The translations under genes and the position numbers were made by a program. Under the pieces are notes generated by a model. The model searched no databases. It was given only the letters and a program-made list of their open reading frames with translations, and was not told the origin of the DNA. Positions 32,330-35,822 of a DNA stretch of 35,822 nt are shown in pieces; position 1 is the first letter of the stretch, and each line of letters opens with the position of its first letter. Source of the DNA: Nocardioidaceae bacterium. Lineage in GTDB: Bacteria; Actinomycetota; Actinomycetes; Propionibacteriales; Nocardioidaceae. The stretch spans positions 1 through 35,822 of the forward strand of contig JACCZI010000151.1 of the NCBI GenBank assembly GCA_013696015.1. Direction: 5' to 3'.

Positions 32330-33529
32330 TCAGCGGCTGAGCTCGGCCACTCCGGCGACGAGCCGGTCGACATCCGCGTCGCTCGTGTAGGGCGCCAGCC
32401 CGGCACGCACCGCGCCGGTGTCGCCCAGACCCAACCACCGCGACGCCTCGATGGCGTAGAAGCTGCCGGCCGGGGCGTTGACGCCCCGGGTCGCCAAGAA
32501 GGCGTACACCTCAGCCGGTGAGTGCCCGGCCACCGAGAAGAGCACGGTCGGGGTACGCGGAACCGGACGGCCGTGCACGGTCACGTCCGCCAGTCCGGCC
32601 AGCCCCTCGAGCAGCCGGCAGAACAGTCGCTGCTCGTGCTCCTCGGCGGCACGCATCGACGTGAGGACCCGCGACCGCCGGTCGCCCTCGCCGGGCACCA
32701 GATCGGCGATGAAGTCGACAGTTGCAGTCGTGCCCGCGAGCAGCTCGTACGGCAGCGTACCGAGCTCGAGCCGCTCCGGCGCGGCATCGGTGGACGGCAG
32801 CAGCTTGTCGGAGTCGAGCGTCTGGAGCAGCTGCGGTTCGGCCACCAGCACCCCGTGATGGGGACCGAAGAACTTGTACGGCGAGCAGGTGAAGAAGTCG
32901 GCGCCGAGCGCAGCCACATCGACCGGGGCGTGCGGAGCCAGGTGCACGCCGTCGACGAAGAGCAGCGCGCCCACATCGTGCACAGCGGTGGCGATACCGG
33001 CCAGGTCGGGCCGGGTCCCCACCAGGTTGGAGGCACCGGTAACCGCGACCAGCCGGGTCCGCTCGCCGAGCTGCCCGGCGACGGCACCGACAGGAAGCTC
33101 GGCGCTGTCGGGGTCGAACTCCGCCCAGCGCACCGTGGCGCCAGCGCGCTCGGCAGCCTGAACCCACGGTCGTACGTTGGCGTCGTGGTCGAGCCGGGTC
33201 ACCACCACCTCGTCGCCGGTTCCCCACTGCTTGGCCAGGGCTCGAGCAACGTCGTAGGTGATCTGTGTCATCGACCGGCCGAAGACGACGCCACGGGGAT
33301 CGCATCCCAGCAGGTCGGCGACCGCCTGCCGAGCCGCGACCACGATGTCGTCGGCACGCCGCTCCGCCGCGGTGACCGAGCCTCGGTTGGCCAGACCGGC
33401 GCACAGGGCGTCGGCGACCGCCCGGGCGACCGGTGCCGGTGTCTGGGAGCCACCGGGGCCATCGAAGTGGGCGACGCCCTCACGCAGGGCTGGGAACGAC
33501 GCGCGGACGCGCCTGACGTCGAGAGGCAT
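32330..33529 (-). CDS. class V aminotransferase, cysteine desulfurase-like
   Basis: A 399-residue fold-type I PLP enzyme of the SufS/CsdA-like class V group. HFDGPGGSQTPAPVA opens it; VVFGRSMTQITYDVARAL binds the cofactor phosphate, TRLDHDANVRPW carries the stacking His, LLFVDGVHLAPHAPVDV the cofactor Asp and His, and FFTCSPYKFFGPHHG the Schiff-base Lys. The usual catalytic-Cys loop of cysteine desulfurases is not visible, so this may be a different lyase or aminotransferase (some are annotated cysteine desulfurase-like). ATG 33529 has AGGA 9 nt upstream. It converges on the E2-like gene with a 12-nt gap. Confidence 0.85.
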   Translation of the reverse strand: MPLDVRRVRASFPALREGVAHFDGPGGSQTPAPVARAVADALCAGLANRGSVTAAERRADDIVVAARQAVADLLGCDPRGVVFGRSMTQITYDVARALAKQWGTGDEVVVTRLDHDANVRPWVQAAERAGATVRWAEFDPDSAELPVGAVAGQLGERTRLVAVTGASNLVGTRPDLAGIATAVHDVGALLFVDGVHLAPHAPVDVAALGADFFTCSPYKFFGPHHGVLVAEPQLLQTLDSDKLLPSTDAAPERLELGTLPYELLAGTTATVDFIADLVPGEGDRRSRVLTSMRAAEEHEQRLFCRLLEGLAGLADVTVHGRPVPRTPTVLFSVAGHSPAEVYAFLATRGVNAPAGSFYAIEASRWLGLGDTGAVRAGLAPYTSDADVDRLVAGVAELSR

Positions 33530-33570
33530 GCGCCCATCCTGCCCGTCGCAGGTCGTCACCGCTCGGGGCG

Positions 33571-33641
33571 TGACGTCAGCAGCTTTGCGCCACTCGGCAA
33601 GGGCGCGGCAGGTTTGCGCCACCGGCAGTATCCCGACGTCA
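33571..33641. promoter_or_regulatory. paired repeats upstream of the aminotransferase gene
   Basis: The 262-nt gap between the divergent aminotransferase and the 34-aa ORF contains AGCTTTGCGCCAC (33581-33593) and AGGTTTGCGCCAC (33610-33622), 13-bp direct repeats with one mismatch and a period of 29. The 8-bp palindrome TGACGTCA (33571-33578) and a GACGTC (33634-33639) flank them. The repeats lie 52-93 bp before the aminotransferase start and could be operator sites. A TACCGT at 33723-33728 may be the -10 for the 34-aa ORF. Confidence 0.3.
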
Positions 33642-33791
33642 AGGTTGTGGTCACGACGCCAGTGTCGGGAGGTTCGGCGACGCCGTCGAAGAAAAGAGGT
33701 TCCCTGCGGGGCTGCTTGGCCGTACCGTCGAGACGGACCGATGGCGCGGGGGGACACCACGGCCAGACCTGCGACGAGTGAGGAGCGCGTG

Positions 33792-33896
33792 ATGGCTGGC
33801 AAGAACAAGGGTGGCCGGGAGACCCGCAAGCCCAAGAAGGACAAGAAGGCCAAGGGCGTCCCCGCGGGGTCGTTGACGTCGAAGGCCGGGAAGTAG
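33792..33896 (+). CDS. 34-residue Lys-rich mini-protein
   Basis: MAGKNKGGRETRKPKKDKKA opens a 34-aa, strongly basic peptide that ends GSLTSKAGK. AGGAG (33781-33785) lies 6 nt before the ATG, and the sequence is compositionally quite unlike a random frame. It may bind RNA or the ribosome, as many short Lys-rich peptides do; this is a guess. I do recall similar KNKGGRE-type small proteins in actinobacterial genomes, without known function. The neighbour across a 27-nt convergent gap is the ribosome-rescue gene arfB. Confidence 0.7.
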   Translation: MAGKNKGGRETRKPKKDKKAKGVPAGSLTSKAGK

Positions 33897-33923
33897 CCAG
33901 GTCGGACGACAGGTCGGCAACGC

Positions 33924-34342
<419 letters not shown>

Positions 34343-34346
<4 letters not shown>

Positions 34347-35173
34347 CGCTTGCGAGCCTGCAGTGTGTAGGTGTGCGGCAGGCGTTCCGGTCTGTCCAGC
34401 AGGCGCCACTCGCTGGGCTGGTCGGGCAGCGGCGCCATCATCCCGGGCAGCGCCTCCCACGGGACGCTGTCGTGCTCCACGAGTCCGGTGAGTTCCATAC
34501 CGGTCGCCATCAGGGCGGTGACCACCTCTGAGATGCCGTGGTTCCACTCCACAGTGCGGTTGTGCGTGAAGACCACGTCGGTTGCCACGTACGTGCCGGG
34601 CTCGTCCCACTCCGTCGGCTGGGCGCGCTCGAAGTATGGGTACCCGATGACGAGGCGACCGCTCTCGTCGGGGTCAGCCAGCGACCACAGCACGGGGTGC
34701 CCTTCGCGGATGAACAGCCGCCCGCCGGGCCGAAGCAGGCCGGCCACCACCGAGGCCCACCGGGTGATGTCAGGCAGCCAGCACAAGGCACCGACACCGG
34801 TGAACACCAGGTCGTACGCCTCGGTGCCCAGCAGGTCGACCGCGTCGTACACATCAGCCTCGACGAAGTCGATCTCCGTGCCGGTCAGCTGCGCGAGGCG
34901 ACGGGCCTGCGCCAGCGACGCCGGGGAGAAGTCGAGTCCGCTCATGCGGGCACCGAGCCGGGCCAGCGACAGCGTGTCGGTGCCGATGTGGCACTGCAGA
35001 TGCACCCCGCGCAGGCCGGCGACCTTGCCGAGCAGCGGGAGGTCGAAGCGCACCACGTCGCTGATGTGCCCCGGGTCGGCGACGAACCGGTCGAAGGCGT
35101 AGTCGACCGAGGCGGCGTGCGCTGGGGCTCGTTCGTCCCAGTTGGCCCGGTTCAGAGCGCGGTAGTCCTCCAT
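34343..35173 (-). CDS. class I SAM-dependent methyltransferase
   Basis: A 276-residue Rossmann-fold methyltransferase. LRGVHLQCHIGTDTLSLAR is motif I, SGLDFSPASLAQARRLA motif II, EIDFVEADVYD motif III, then LVFTGVGALCWLPDITRW and LLRPGGRLFIREGHPVLW. MEDYRALNRANWDERAP is the usual N-terminus of this subgroup. The substrate is unknown. ATG 35173 has AAGGTG 7 nt upstream. It is coupled to arfB by GTGA, and is divergent from the PPOX gene 34 nt away. Confidence 0.87.
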
Positions 35174-35207
35174 GGCAGGCACCTTCGCACAGTGGCGACG
35201 TGCGACG

Positions 35208-35624
35208 ATGGCGTACGTGCCGAAGCCGCCGCTGCCGCAATTAGCCCGAGAGCTGCTCGCCGGCCCGAACCCGGCGGTCATCACCACAGTGAGATCCGAC
35301 GGCCAGCCGGTCTCGGTCGCGACCTGGTACCTGCTCGACGGTGACCGGGTGATGGTGACGATGGACGCGGCGCGCAAGCGGCTGGCCTACCTGCGCGCCG
35401 ACCCTCGGGTCAGCCTGACCGCACTGCAGGCCGACGACTGGTACAGCCAGGTGAGCGTGCAGGGCCGCGTGGTCGAGATGCGCGACGACGACGGCCTGGC
35501 AGACGCTGACCGGGTGTCGCGGCACTACAACGGCCGACCGTACCCGGACCGTGAGCGGCCGCGGGTCACCGCCTGGATCGAGGTGGACTACTGGCACGGC
35601 TGGGGCGCCGCCACCGGCTCCTAG
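35208..35624 (+). CDS. PPOX-class F420/flavin-dependent protein
   Basis: A 138-residue split-barrel protein of the pyridoxamine-5'-phosphate-oxidase-like group, in the branch that uses F420 or binds [23 protein letters not shown], then [49 protein letters not shown] and [13 protein letters not shown] are conserved. The cellular redox substrate is unknown. The family usually begins PKPPLP, so GTG 35217 (nine bases later) may be the true start; a weak GACGAT lies seven bases before it. It overlaps the pstB fragment by 3 nt. Confidence 0.82.
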   Translation: MAYVPKPPLPQLARELLAGPNPAVITTVRSDGQPVSVATWYLLDGDRVMVTMDAARKRLAYLRADPRVSLTALQADDWYSQVSVQGRVVEMRDDDGLADADRVSRHYNGRPYPDRERPRVTAWIEVDYWHGWGAATGS

Positions 35625-35743
35625 CCGAAGCGTCCGTTGACGTAGTCAGACGTGCGTGGATCGACCGGCGAGTCGAACACGTCCTGGGTCGCACCGCTCT
35701 CGACGACATGCCCGGGCGTCCCCTCCTCGGCGAGGAAGAACGC
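35621..35743 (-). pseudogene. pstB: 3' end of pstB (phosphate ABC transporter ATPase), truncated
   Basis: The last 40 codons of PstB are clear: [20 protein letters not shown], then [19 protein letters not shown] and stop. The residues normally before this (THNMQQAARVSDRTA) are missing; upstream of 35743 the same frame has [13 protein letters not shown]-like sequence without similarity. A different frame of 35744-35822 reads [20 protein letters not shown], which looks like coding sequence of another protein. The gene is therefore broken within the window, by rearrangement or an assembly join; it also runs into the window edge. Confidence 0.7.
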
Positions 35744-35822
35744 ACGGCGTGCAGCACCCCGCCGGACGTGACGGGTGCGAGGGGGCCGGTGGGGCTGAGG
35801 TCGTCCGTGAACAGGTTGAGGT

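Overview
The window is dense, very GC-rich DNA with frequent GTG and TTG starts and short 4-8 nt gene overlaps. The gene content is actinobacterial: a DUF3263 protein, a LytR_C protein, a CysO-like sulfur carrier, a CGNR zinc-finger protein, an XPB-type helicase, an actinobacterial-style HelD helicase, an F420/PPOX-type flavoprotein and an orphan groEL under CIRCE control. Actinomycetota is well supported. Nocardioidaceae or a related Propionibacteriales family is my inference from overall sequence style, not proven.

Layout. 1-750: remnant of an IS481-type transposase, then a GNAT acetyltransferase. 800-4780: an ion channel with a degenerate filter, a PLP decarboxylase and a monofunctional catalase. 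4930-8815: trehalose locus, with otsA and a secreted M23 peptidase divergent from DUF3263 / LytR_C / otsB. 8800-11455: a HExxH protein head to head with cysO, then groEL with two CIRCE operators and a strong terminator. 11470-14925: VOC protein, M19 dipeptidase, a small CxxC protein, CutC, DUF4031 and an HD phosphohydrolase. 14920-23260: HelD, XPB helicase, CGNR protein, a 56-aa ORF, a cation/proton antiporter and a Helicase_C_3/WYL protein. 23300-25460: an ABC exporter pair ending in a MazF/PemK-like gene. 25527-30698: DUF445 and Abi-alpha-like genes divergent from a tiny secreted GNSWE-repeat protein translationally coupled to a membrane SpoIIE-type phosphatase. 30726-35822: MOSC protein, stand-alone E2 acyltransferase domain, class V aminotransferase, 34-aa Lys-rich protein, ArfB, methyltransferase, PPOX protein, and the 3' end of pstB joined to unrelated sequence.

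The best candidate for an undescribed system lies around 26741-30698. A secreted mini-protein made almost only of GNSWE(L)(H/R) units shares four bases (GTGA) with the start of a multi-domain sensor phosphatase/kinase. Its promoter region carries three copies of an ATGGCTGA motif, and an 11-bp inverted repeat places the same CATACT -10 hexamer in front of both divergent transcription units.

A second theme is leaderless expression. About ten genes have a TANNNT-like -10 hexamer ending 5-8 nt before the start codon and no convincing Shine-Dalgarno. This fixed several starts (GNAT, decarboxylase, DUF3263, cysO, cutC, CGNR, antiporter, Helicase_C_3/WYL, Abi-alpha, MOSC). Genes with good Shine-Dalgarno sequences (otsA, helD, the GNSWE gene, the two small ORFs) have room for a real leader. 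No tRNA, rRNA, CRISPR array or riboswitch was recognised, and no gene-free stretch exceeds about 300 bases.
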